The notes under the pieces were generated by a model. The model saw nothing but the letters and a program-made list of their open reading frames with translations, was not told the origin of the DNA and ran no database searches. From the NCBI GenBank assembly GCA_009599575.1, contig VWND01000023.1, forward strand, positions 1 to 64,000: DNA of 64,000 nucleotides, in the 5' to 3' direction. The position numbers and the translations under genes are program-made. The DNA is from Blumeriella jaapii (taxonomy: Eukaryota > Ascomycota > Leotiomycetes > Helotiales > Drepanopezizaceae). Of this stretch, positions 21,427 through 32,267 are shown in pieces (position 1 is the stretch's first letter; every line of letters begins with the position of its first letter).

Positions 21427-24400
21427 CTATACGTATTCCATTACGTTGTCCGCAGCCTGCGACTCTATAGCAAGCCTCCCCTTGATATTGATCCCCAGCT
21501 GCAAAGCCTGCACCTGCTCTTCCTCTCTCCCTGGCGGCGCCGTCGTGGCCTGCAGCGTCGTCACTGCTCTCTCGGCCATCGCGACCCTCAGCTCCAGCTC
21601 CACCTCGCTGTTGTACGCCACGAGTACTCGCGCCCAGCACTTTGTCAGCAGGCTCGGCCCCACGTGGTTGATCAGTTCGTCGCACGTGTCCAGCGCCTCC
21701 TGCTTGCGGTTGCTCTCGTAGGCATAGAGCGCGTTGAGCGTGAGCTTCTTGAAGTACTCCTCGTCCTCGGCTGCCATTCGTCGCTCAGAGGCGTATTCGA
21801 TCCCGAAGGGGCGGCTGGGTCCCACGGTGAGGGCTATCCAGAGGTTCATGATTGAGTCGGATGCGGCAGCGAGGCGGTTGTTAAGAGCGTTGTCGCGGGT
21901 GCCAGACATGACCTCTAGCATGTTTCGGAGGCCGCGTGCGAACAACTGGGATTCTAACAGGCATGCTGCGTTCACGTTAGCCATCTACCCGCTCTCGCGC
22001 GCGTCATCGTTTGGATCGGACATACTAAGATACGGGCCGTCTGGATCCAGCGAGAAGAGTTCCACCATGACTTCGTAAGACTTATCGATCATGTTCTCCA
22101 AGAGAGTCATCAGATCTTGGAGGCCAGCAGCGATGTGAGGATCCCCTGTTGTGATATCGACCCTGGACAAGATCTCCGCCAGATCCCACAACGCCCCGAC
22201 CTTCGATCTCCGCTCCGCTAGAAGTTTCACTACTTTGTGGTACGCTTCTCTCCTCTGCTTTCTTTGCTGGAAGGTATGCCTATCAGCAGGCGTCATCTTC
22301 AGCAATCCGTTCATCACCACTTCCGACAGCCCCGAAGGCTTGAGTGCCTGCTCATATTCATGCAGATTCGTCATGGGCGTCCATGGTCCACCGTTTTGCC
22401 CCTTGGGCTTCGTCGTGTAGAGGTCTGATAACTGACCGTTTCTGCGTAGCTGGCCGGGCCTGACGTCGCGGAATTTGCCGAAGCGGAATTCCCAGAAGTT
22501 GGCTTGGTGAACGGCTTCGTAGAATTCTGCTTGAATGGGTCGGAAGAAGTCAAGTTTTGGAAGCGCAGGTTTCGTCAAGATGGGGAAGGCAGTTAGTTCG
22601 GGTTGCGGAGGGCGCATGATGCCATGTCCCAGAGGGACTGAGAAGCGCTTTTCTGTTAGTTCCTGCATGGATCCGCCCCAAAGCTATTCCATCTAAGTTT
22701 AGCAAATGACATCCCACGTTTCGACGAGGGGAGGGTACTCACAGCGCCTTCCATCGACGCCCCGAGTTCCGAGCACACCTCGTCGAGGAAGTACGGCTCG
22801 GACATGAATGGATAGGTGTCTTGAAGCCCGGCTCGCACTTGTTCCCGTTGTCGCTTCGCCATGCCGTACGCGTGTACGCACTCATGGACCATCGTGTTGG
22901 CGATCATGAGCTGTAAGCCCAGACGCTCCGTGTCACTGAGATCGTAGCGAAGGAGCAGGGCCACTTTCTCATAGCCTAGGTACATGGCGATGCTGTTGGT
23001 CGTAGGGTTCCAGGAAGTGTAGCCTGCGACTAGACCGTCATTCTCGTGCTTCACCCCATCATGTCTGGCTGACACGGATGTGAAGCCCCAGGTCATGTTC
23101 TTGAGCGCTGGCCACTCCTCGAGTTCTTTCCTGGCGCCTAGACATTCTAAAAGGTTTTCTGGGAGCGGTTTTCGGGCTTTCAAATTTCGGTGGAAATGCG
23201 GGTGGTCTTGACGAGCTAATACTGGCTCGACCGGAAAACGATCATGTTCCAGAGGATCCTCTTTTCCAAGCAGCAATGCGTCGAACTACAGTATGGTTAA
23301 CGGCGGTAATCAAGCTAGCGCGACGGCATGCTGTGTTCAATAAAGATGGACTGGGGTATTTCAAGAAGTGATATGTGTTCTGATAAGGGGGAGCTATCAC
23401 GAAACTCCGTAGAAGACTCACCCATGGATGCTCCTGTTCATGTTATTAGCATATGGTGCTCGTGAAAGCGTGCTTGAAGAGAACGTTAAACCATGAAATA
23501 CATACATGTATAACCGAGAGTATCGTGCTCGCCAACATGATAGAGGGCAATAAGGCATTCCATGCCTTAATTCACAGCCAGTTAGCAAATCACCAGCTAA
23601 GCAATTGCGAGCTCTATGGTTGTCCTGAATTTGAGAATCTCGGGTACATTGAGCTGGGAACTCTCTTGACTTACAACATCGTCGTTGCCGTGCCACGTTC
23701 CCAAACTTGGTCTTATGTTATCCATGCCAATGAATCCAGTCGGATCAGCTATAATCGACCATCAATCCATCTGATCCAATTGACAGTCATGAATTGGAGA
23801 CTGTTACGCAATGTGCAGGGCCGGGGATCGCTTACAAATGGGGAACAAGACTGCACCTGGCTCTATCCCTTTCCACCTCTCTCTTGCAAGCATGGGATGT
23901 ATCGGGCATCTCGAAGTAGGCGCATTCAGAAGTCTGTAGGTGAAGACCTCGTGTTCGAAAAGCGTCCTGGCGGAAAAGCCTTTCATTCGAGATTTCTGTG
24001 GCATTGGCGCGTCAGCAGCTGAACGATTGAGCCAAGGACAAATTGCGGATTTCTTGTGGTGAGATCAGAGAATCATCTTGGCGTCTGTTACTAACCTGGA
24101 TTTCCTCGATGAAATGGCTTCGATATTGTTCTTCGGGTGAGGCGTGGGGCCCAGGCTTGGGAACGGGCGTGAAGAAAGACTTCAACACCCCGGGTTCAAA
24201 AACCCCAACGATAGCATTGAGATGCATGAGCCCCAGTGCGATGCCGAATTTATTTGCCATTTCCGTCTGGACAGTCTCTACACCCCCAAAGAATGGAAAC
24301 AAGCCCTTGAAGGTAGTTAGTATGGTGCCTGTTTCATATCACAGGATGGATAGTTCGTCTTGATGTTTGAGGTGAAGAATAAGTATCAGACAGAGTGCGA

Positions 24401-24526
24401 GAATCGTGATGTGACAAGGTCTTGACTCACCAAAGGAGGGGGTTCTGTTGAATAACGCGCGGGCTTAGGGCTGGGAGGGGGCTCATCAGCTTGGCCCCCA
24501 TCCATCGCAAATTCAGGTCCGCTCAT
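21427..24526 (-). CDS. Uncharacterised HExxH-motif protein, six exons
   Basis: I do not recognise the family. Proposed exons are 24526-24431, 24305-24096, 23433-23422, 23285-22743, 22683-22026 and 21965-21427 (685 residues). They start MSGPEFAMDGG and end DNVMEYV. Introns have good donors (GTGAGT, GTTAGT, GTATGT) and CTAAC/CTAAT branch sequences. A zinc-metallopeptidase-like signature VHECVHAYG puts His240, Glu241 and His244 in HExxH spacing within a helix (LMIANTMVHECVHA); I see no clear third ligand. Around it are GKEDPLEHDRFP and EPYFLDEVCSELGASMEG, so an acidic residue downstream might serve. There is no signal peptide and no obvious transmembrane segment, so a cytosolic or nuclear protein is likely. 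Exon 3 is a 12-nt micro-exon (Glu-His-Pro-Trp) and the intron before it is 662 nt. These make the centre of the model less certain than its ends. The TAG and ATG near 21985 fall inside the last intron. Confidence 0.72.
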
Positions 24527-25300
24527 TTTGTGGATGATGATGAGTCTAAACTTTGTTTCGTAGCTGGATTTTCGCAATTCATTTATGCCTCACCTGCTCC
24601 GAGAGTAGTTGTTATTAAGTGCATTGTTGTCCGGGATTGGTATGGTGAGATCCTTTGTGGAGTCAGAAGCTGTCTCGGATCATGATCAACGAACAAAGAA
24701 GGGGCAACAACGGATTTAAAAGTCCCCGGATGCGGCTATAATTGAAGCGCTGTGATAAGATACCTGTTTCTGTACTTCGGTGGAACGAATGGGTAACAGC
24801 GAGGCTGAACTCGAAGACATCACTCAACGATTTGAAGAGGTTGATAGAATGTCTGCTCCAAACGGAGTATAGTCTGTAGGTGAAGTATAGAGTTGAAAGC
24901 CTGGAACCGTTCTTGACACCATTAATATTTATTAAGACTATTCATGATAGGTTATAATTTTTCAGTCTCCAAACCTGAATGATAGGGGTTTACACGCCTC
25001 CCCAGTACAGAAGTGTGGTATCCCAATTTTGAACATGGCCGAAACAATAAGGCGCCAAGGCAGGAAATGTGTCTTGGCGTAAGGGTTCCTTACTCTGTTT
25101 ATGTTTCCAAATATTCATCTTGTTTGCATCTAGGGGCGGGATGGCATGATTGGGCATGTCGTCTTCGATCGAACTAGTGGGCATTGATGAGAAAACCGAG
25201 GAAACCTACTCAACTAGGTTTGATATCTAGAACCTCCTTGTTTAATGCGCAATTGGCGCCTCTGAACATGCGGGCTTCTAGAGAAGTTTTGCCGGTTTGA

Positions 25301-25302
<2 letters not shown>

Positions 25303-25332
<30 letters not shown>
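25303..25332 (+). repeat. Poly(T) run, 30 nt
   Basis: Uninterrupted thymines. It could be the poly(A) tail of a minus-strand retroposed sequence, but no partner sequence or target duplication was found. Confidence 0.9.
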
Positions 25333-25333
<1 letters not shown>

Positions 25334-25742
25334 GAGGAGCGTCAGACCGAATTGGGCGATTGCCAAGGTTCCGATTTAAGTGCGAGCTCTGTTTTGCAGC
25401 AACAGTATGGTGATGTATGCTGATACATGAAAAGAGTGAGTTTTGCTCTCTCGGTTTTACTACATATTTGATATGCGCCATACATGTTTCCCCTTATATG
25501 GTAGGGGAGGCAGTTTTCGGCGATCTGACTTGCAAAAATAAATGCTTTGTCCTCGACTGGACAAAAACAGCAGCTGCAAACGGCTACGCAACTTTGAGCA
25601 AGTAATTTAAGAGAACCGCAGCCGAGATTGGATCTGGTACCTACAAAAAGCTACTGTAGATCCTAGCTACCGCAATCGAGAACTTCAAAAATGTCCGGTC
25701 TGTTTGTACACTCAATTTGAAAGTTGGAAGGATGTCATCAGA

Positions 25743-25752
25743 GTCACGTGAC
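25743..25752. promoter_or_regulatory. CACGTG palindrome
   Basis: Perfect 10-bp palindrome GTCACGTGAC, about 750 bp upstream of the GMC oxidoreductase start. A bHLH-type site by sequence; function inferred only. Confidence 0.35.
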
Positions 25753-26502
25753 CTTGCGCTTTTGTTTGGTTGTTTGTTTGTGTTCGGCTCGCTTCGGAGA
25801 GCAAGTGCGTGTTGACATGCTCCGCATCTCAAATTCTGACCCGGCATACAATCCTCCAAGATACCACCTATGTCCATCTGCTTTCGAAGGAGACGATGGG
25901 GGCCGGAACAATGGATCAGATTCGTGTATAGATTAGCATAGAAATTAGACAAGCGCAATTGAAGAGCGAACGTCAATTGAGTTCTCGTACAGTACGATTG
26001 GGCCAAGAACGAGGGACAAAGCTACCTACTACCTACGAGGTCTAGACCCAATTCCAATCCCAAGTTCCCGAGCTCAATTAACACGAAAATCTGGCCAAAG
26101 CCAGTTAGATCTTCGGTTGCATTCCGCTTTCATAGTGCGGCCCCATACCCCGCGTTCCGGGGAGGACAAGCCGATGCGGGGTGAAGACACGAGGTGTGTG
26201 TCCACCACAGCCGCGAGATCAGCAGCTTAAGCATCGAACCCGATGCTGTTCTCGCGCTTGGCTCTGGGTTTGACCTCGAGGTCTCACCCAGCGGAAGGGA
26301 TGCGCGGAACAGGCATTGGTTGGCATCCTGGATGTCGATCACCCCTTCCTCAAGCTGTGGAACCTTACACCGAGGAGGAGAACTTCCGTTGAACGACGTT
26401 GCTCCGGTTATAAGAACGGAGCCTTGCTCGACCTGAGTAAACCGGGTTGTTCCTATGCGACTCTTCGACAACAGTAAGTGAATGAGAGAACATACATCCA
26501 TC

Positions 26503-28599
26503 ATGGTGCCCTCGATTACGCTGGAGCCTGAGCTGGCGTCGTCCTATGACTACATTGTGTGCGGGTGCGTAAAGGAGACATGGAGTTATACTGCGTCCGT
26601 CTATCTAACTTGGCGCCACAGAGGTGGAACTTCCGGTTCGGTACTTGCTGCTCGTCTGGCCGAGGACTCTAGCAGCTCGGTTCTCGTTATTGAAGCAGGC
26701 CAACACAATTCGCTCCTTGAGAACACCGTTATGGTAGGAGGATGGTAGGTTAGTAGCGTCACAGATATCGGACCCTCCGCTGATGGGGGTTGTAGGTCAC
26801 AGAATTTCGACACGGAAGCCGATTGGAACATCACCACTGAACCATCTCCTGGAGCCAATGGGCGACAAGTGAAAGTCAGCCGAGGGAAGTTCTTGGGAGG
26901 ATCAAGTGGCGTAAATGGGACGCTCTGTATCCGGGGAACGCCTCAGGACTACGACGATTGGAACATGCCTGGCTGGAGCGGAGAAGAAGTTTTCGGATAC
27001 ATGAAAAAGGTGCCTTGATCTTAGCGTAATACTTCTTTGGCGAGGATGTCAGGCTGATGTCTTGTGATAGGCTGAGAAGTTCCACGGGAAGGAATGGTTC
27101 GGAGCTGATGAGGAAGCACATGGCCACGATGGCTTACTCGACATCGAGCCTCATGATCTCGTATGTGTTTCTTGTACTCTCGAAGCCTAAATATAATAAG
27201 GCTAAGCGACATAGGCTCCCATCTCGAAGATGATCCTCGAGTCCATGGCGGATCAAGGACTCGGGCTTCAGGACGACATGTTCACGACGGGCAACAACGC
27301 CCACGGCTGTGGCCATGCTCCTAGAACAGTCTACAAAGGAGATAGAACAACAGCGGCGAATTACTTTGTGAATAAAGGGTCCAACTTATCAATCAAGACG
27401 GATACGACTGTTGACAGGGTTATCTTGAAGGGCGGTGGAACGGATCTCCAAGCCGTGGCTGTGCGAGTTCTCGAAAACGATGGCTCCATCCGAGAGATCA
27501 AGGCGAATAAAGAGATCATAATCTCCGGTGGGGCGTACTGTTCTCCGGCTATCCTCATGAGGTCGGGCCTTGGCCCTCAAGCGGAGCTCGCCGAGCACGG
27601 CATCGATTGTCAAGTTGATCTTCCAGGTATCGGCAAGAACTTGATGGATCATTTGGTACGTGCTGTCTCGCTTGTATCGGTTGATATACACTGACTGCTG
27701 CCTAGATTGTCTTCATCTACTACTTGACGAAGACCCCGGGTGTCACAAACGACCACCTTCTCTACAAGCCGGATGCCCTCGGGGAAGCCTACCGCCAATG
27801 GAAAGAAGAGAAACGCGGGCCATTGAGCACCTTCCCATTTGGGGCGTTCGGCTACGCCCGTCTCGACGAGAGGCTGAAGGACGAGCCCCTGTGGAACTCG
27901 GCGCCACGGAAAGACGGTCGCGACCCCATGGGTCTCACGAAAGCCCAGCCCAACATCGAGTTCTTCTCGACCGAGTGCTACGGCGGGCCCAAGCAGTACG
28001 CCGATTTCCCCGATGGAGAAACCACGCACGCGTTCAGCTTGATAGCCGAGCTGTTCGCACCCAAGTCTCGCGGCTCCGTCACGCTCAAGTCGAAAGACCC
28101 GAGAGATAATCCGGTCGTCGACCACCAGTACCTGTCGGAGGACCTCGACGTTTTGGTCCTCAGCGAGGCGTGCAAGTTCGCGAACGAGATCATCACCCAG
28201 GGCAAAGGGACCAAGGACATCGTTGACGGCAGCTGGCCTGCGAACCTCACGCACCACGCGCACACGAAACGCGAGGACTGGGAGCCGTTTGTGCGTGATA
28301 ACGCGACGACGTGTTACCATCCTGGCGGGACGTGCAAGATGGGTGCGAGCGACGACCCGATGGCGGTTCTCGATGCCGAGTTGCGCGTGAGAGGTGTCAA
28401 AGGTCTCCGGGTCGCGGATACTAGCGTGATGCCGTTGCTCAATCAGGGACACACGCAGATGCCGGCTTATGCTATTGGTGAGAAGGCGGCGGACCTGATC
28501 AAGGGCCATTTCTTGGAGCTGAAAGGTAGGGAGAGCGGGCGCGTCGCGGTCCACAGTGGCGCGAATGTGAATGGTAACGGGGCACTGCCTTTGAACTAG
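26503..28599 (+). CDS. GMC-family FAD oxidoreductase
   Basis: Flavin-dependent alcohol/sugar/choline oxidase or dehydrogenase; the substrate cannot be deduced. Six exons (26503-26564, 26622-26744, 26796-27009, 27071-27160, 27215-27655, 27706-28599) encode 607 residues. The FAD dinucleotide-binding motif is at residues 18-26 (IVCGGGTSG), followed by VLVIEAG, the GMC signature region GKFLGGSSGVNG, and IIISGGAYCSPAILMRSGLGP. Active-site His515 lies in CYHPGGTCKMG and the partner His559 in NQGHTQMPAYAIGEKAAD, 44 residues apart as in the family. There is no N-terminal signal peptide (MVPSITLEPELASSYDY leads straight into the FAD fold), so it is probably intracellular. Frame intact. No biosynthetic-cluster neighbours are visible. 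Confidence 0.93.
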
Positions 28600-29158
28600 G
28601 TATCAGTCTGTAGGAGCTCGGAAAGTAGTATATGTGTTGGTGTCACTCTATGGGTGGTTGTACACACGAGGAGTTGAGACGTGCAATACTGTAATTTTGT
28701 TGATGTCTAGGGAGAAAGTTCTAGCGAAGGAGTTGTCGGGAGAATATGCACGCTTGGTGCGCGTCGACACGTGACCAGGTGCAGTCCCCATGTGGTGACA
28801 CGTGACTCCGCTGTAGCTATCATTCCTAGGACATACCTCATACCTCTATCCATACTTAGAGATTGACGTATATCAGCAACTTGAAACAAGATGATGCGAT
28901 ATCTCGTCGAAGGTAGGACAAACTCGTAATCGTACCGAGGGTTGCGAACTGCATGTCGATGCTGATAGAAGTGGCATTTGCGACAGTGATGTTGGTCGAA
29001 TCCACTTGCAGGATTCGAGGATGATATGGAAAGAGGTCGCTGGCTGTTGTAGGAATCTTTGACGGTATGGTATCTGCAGAGAGTCCGCCGTTCACGAGCC
29101 GTAAGCTTGCCGAACCGTTTTCATATGATGCTTTTTACGTACTGCAACAAGGCCGGGT
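28600..29158. other. Convergent 3' spacer with paired CACGTG sites
   Basis: Between the 3' ends of the GMC and ASA1 genes. It contains two identical 10-mers GACACGTGAC at 28766-28775 and 28797-28806, spaced 31 bp apart. No gene seen. Confidence 0.55.
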
Positions 29159-30595
29159 TCAATAGATATCCCACAGGCTGACCTTCCCATCCTTAGCCCC
29201 AGCCGCAAGCCAATGCGCCTTCTTGGCCTTCCACAGCCTCTCCTCTTTCACGGTCATGGTGCTTTCCCTCTTCACGAGTTCCCGACTCACCGCGTTCCCT
29301 TCACCATTGTCCTCGGGCTCGGTCTCCACATCAGCGAAAGCCAGCGAGTAACAGCCTTCCTTGTGCCATTTCAGCACGGCCAGCTCCTTCACGCCTTTCA
29401 CGGAGTACACTCGCACCCGCGAGTCCCAGCCAGCAGTCGCAAACACCTTGCCGTCGTTCCTGATCTTCAGGTCCTGCTGTCCGGCGTGTCGGGACTGGAG
29501 GATTTTCAACGGCGTGCTTTCTAGAGCCGTGATGCCGTTCTCAGCGGTGATGGGAATGGGGTGTTTAGCGATGATGGCGTCGGCTGCGGAAGTGAAGTAG
29601 AAGTCTTTTTCGTGAGAGACGTCCAGAGAGAGGATGGGCTGGGCGTGTACTTGACATGTGTAGAGAGACTTCCAGGTGGGGTTGGAGAATTGCGAGACTG
29701 TCGTGTGCCCGCTTTCATAGCCGGCGATGACGGTCAAGAGGCCTGTCTGGGGATGTTCAAAGAGGGAGACCGCCATCACCATACCGACATTCAGAGAAGG
29801 AGGGTTAGGGACAGTATGGATGCGCGTTGCTGAAGGCAGGTGGAAGATGTCAACCTGGTATCGTTAGCAGGGCTGGGGGAAAATGGCACGTCCTTACGGT
29901 CTCTGAGCTGAGGGTGTTGGGTACGGCGACCAGTAGCTCTTCATCCGAGCTTCGTAACGGAGACTGTGCGAAAGAGCAGAAGTTCATCGTGTTGACGTGG
30001 AGGACGTGGAGCAGCCACGGTTCTTTGCGTGGCGAGGGCGATGTGTCGACGGGGAGGACTTTACTCATCGAAGCTTCATCTTCGTCTGCGAGCTTCCATA
30101 CAATGAGCTTGTTGTCTTTTCCATGTCTGTAATGGGGTCAGAAGGATTTCAGGGTTTGTATTCGACCAAGTTGAGGGATAAGAAGTGTGAATGCTCGTGT
30201 AAAGCCAACAGGAAGGGTGAAAATCAACACAGGCTTGTGGCCCACCGACACACAGGCATGCTGCTACACTCGTCGCAAAGCGGCACAATACAAGCAACGG
30301 AGAATCGGAATTCTCTCGAGAACCCCAATCCCAATCGCCATCGCAATCTGGAAGGAATCTGAGTGTAGACTCACGTGATCAGCCTATCGCGTCCCCAAGC
30401 ACTAGCTCCAAGAATCACACCCTCATGAGCTTTCCAGACGGCTGTAGGTCTCTTGGTCGCCAGACTCCAGATCACGAGCCAGCCATCTGCGTCGCCGGAT
30501 ACGAGCCGGCTGTTCGAGCGTATGAAAGCTGTCGAGTGGATTTGGGAGGCATGGCCTCGCAGGATGTAGGCGGGTTGTGCTGGCGGCAAGCTCAT
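29159..30595 (-). CDS. ASA1: WD40 protein, ASTRA complex subunit ASA1
   Basis: WD-repeat subunit of the ASTRA/TTT-linked chromatin and PIKK-assembly complex (family role). Three exons (30595-30375, 30126-29898, 29854-29159) give 381 residues, typical length. The start [20 protein letters not shown] opens the first WD blade, followed by [22 protein letters not shown]. The splice into exon 2 restores [12 protein letters not shown] and exon 3 begins [19 protein letters not shown]. The last blade ends [13 protein letters not shown], a characteristic ending. Intron 1 is 248 nt, long for this window, and its donor lies within a TCACGTGATC palindrome; intron 2 is only 43 nt. The assignment rests on the pattern of repeats and the distinctive PNPPSLNVG stretch. 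Confidence 0.85.
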
Positions 30596-32267
30596 TTTGC
30601 CATCTCTTGAAGCTACACACGACCGTCGAGAGAGAGGGAGGGTGATGCGGGGAGGTGGGGAGGCGGGGTGCATAGGCAGACGCCTATCCCAAGTACAGTA
30701 CAGTACTGTGCGGAGTAGTGTAGAAGTCTTTGTGATGTGCTCGTGGTTGTTCTGGGCCGACGTTACGCTGAATCGTACCAAGTGTTGATAGAAGGTTTCG
30801 AGGCACCCTACTGTGTGTGCAGTACATACTGCCCAGTACCGTACTGACCTACATACATCGCTTCGTCGACGGAATACGTATCTGTAGCTACTCGTAGTAG
30901 CGGCCTCATTTTTGATTTTCTCAGGCCCGAGAAGGCCGAGCCAATTTGGAATGGTCTTGCAAATCTGCCGATCTTTTGTTTACACAAGTACTATTATGTA
31001 CATACAGTCAGCACATACATGAATCAAGCCTTCAGCCTCGATGGCCTCCTCTTCGGGAGCTGTCCCATGGGGGCCACCTGTCATGCTTAATGCAGGCGGG
31101 GCGTCTGACAGACTCATTGATCTGCACAAGCTCATCCATCGTACAGTATGTATGTGTATGTATGTAGGTAAGGTATGTACGTATGTACGTATGTATGTGT
31201 ATGTACTGTGTATGTACATCGTATATACTTTACCAGGTACACCGCGGGGGTGGGCATGAGGTGAGATCATCTGTGTCGCCCACCGAGACTCGCTGTCAAC
31301 ACACGGGCATGATGGAAGCACAGTACCGTACCGTGCAGTACATACATACATAGACACGGTCTGTACGGTTCGTATGTACCCATAGACAATGACCCATCTG
31401 GCGAGGTGACACCAGACGACAGAAAGAATCTTGCGATGCATGGGTCGGTCCTCCATGCCCCCCACCACTGGCGATGGTCCATCTCGCCAAGATCGAGTAA
31501 ACATCGGGACCGGCCAAGAAGCCAAAAAGGGGGAGGGGTAATGTGAGCAAGAAGAGCGGCCGCTCGGTTACAGTTGCTTGCGGAGCCGAGCAAGAGGAAG
31601 TCCAGGCGCCTTTGACTTACTGTACAGCATCGTGCGGATGCAATGGCAGAACTTTCCTGCACTTTGGAACAACACCATTGACTTCCTCTATACTTTGCTT
31701 CGAAACCTGACTCAAGCTCAGCCCGATCAACCATCGACACTCGTCGCTGGTCGCATCTGCGTGGCGATCAAGCCTTCTTGGACGCTCGACGGTCCGCAGA
31801 AGCCTCTCCTCTCCTCTCTTCTGGGCCCTCTCTTCCTGTACATTCCCCTTCGACTCGACGATTCGCTCGCGACAACACCATCCTGCTACGAGGAGCTCTT
31901 CCTGGGTATCGGCTGGCCTTGCAGCGCCCAGCGCGCAAGCCTACACGGCTTTCGGAGAGGTTACCGTACGCGTGAACGCCAATGTCAGCAACAGACCGAA
32001 GCATCCACCACCACCAAGGTACGCGCCGCTGCCGTTGCGCAGAACCCTTCTTGTGGCGGCCGTTGAGAAGGGGATCCCGCGCTCGGAGGACGAGAGATCG
32101 ATTTGCAAAGCTAGCAGCATTCGTCTGGTACTCGACCTCCCTCGCTCCAGACCTCGCCTTGATCAGAGATCAACGATTTCTCCTTCCAGCATATCCCGTG
32201 GATCCAGGAGCCCCTCGAATCCCTGGACTCCTGTGAGCTACACAAGAGCAACGCCAGACCAGCTTCG
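30596..32267. other. Divergent intergenic region ASA1 / regulator
   Basis: About 1.7 kb with no convincing gene. It contains several TACAGTA/GTACAGTACAGTACTG motifs (for example 30695-30710, 30820-30846 and 31315-31345) and GTATGTATGTAC repeats at about 31143-31215. Its right half is presumably promoter and 5' UTR of the regulator at 32268. Confidence 0.5.

Larger units (their letters stand above)
24527..26502. other. Large spacer upstream of the GMC oxidoreductase
   Basis: Nearly 2 kb without a credible gene. It contains a run of 30 thymines at 25303-25332, a 10-bp palindrome GTCACGTGAC at 25743-25752 and short ORFs only. The part nearest 26503 is the likely promoter of the GMC gene. Confidence 0.5.

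Noticed and set aside
21985..22668. Separate gene ending at the TAG near 21985, followed by a second gene starting at 21984
   Set aside because: A 60-nt intron with GTATGT donor, CTAAC branch and GCAG acceptor removes the stop and joins the two parts in frame.
24990..25184. 64-codon minus-strand ORF ending YWGGV
   Set aside because: Looks like a protein C-terminus, but no upstream exon can be joined and no family is recognised; not enough to call a gene or pseudogene.
26503..28599. Secondary-metabolite cluster around the GMC oxidoreductase
   Set aside because: Neighbours are a phospholipase D, an HExxH protein and ASA1; no backbone synthase, P450 or transporter is present.
31578..32066. 162-codon plus-strand ORF upstream of the second regulator
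   Set aside because: No domain, no splice evidence; more likely promoter or 5' UTR of the regulator at 32268.
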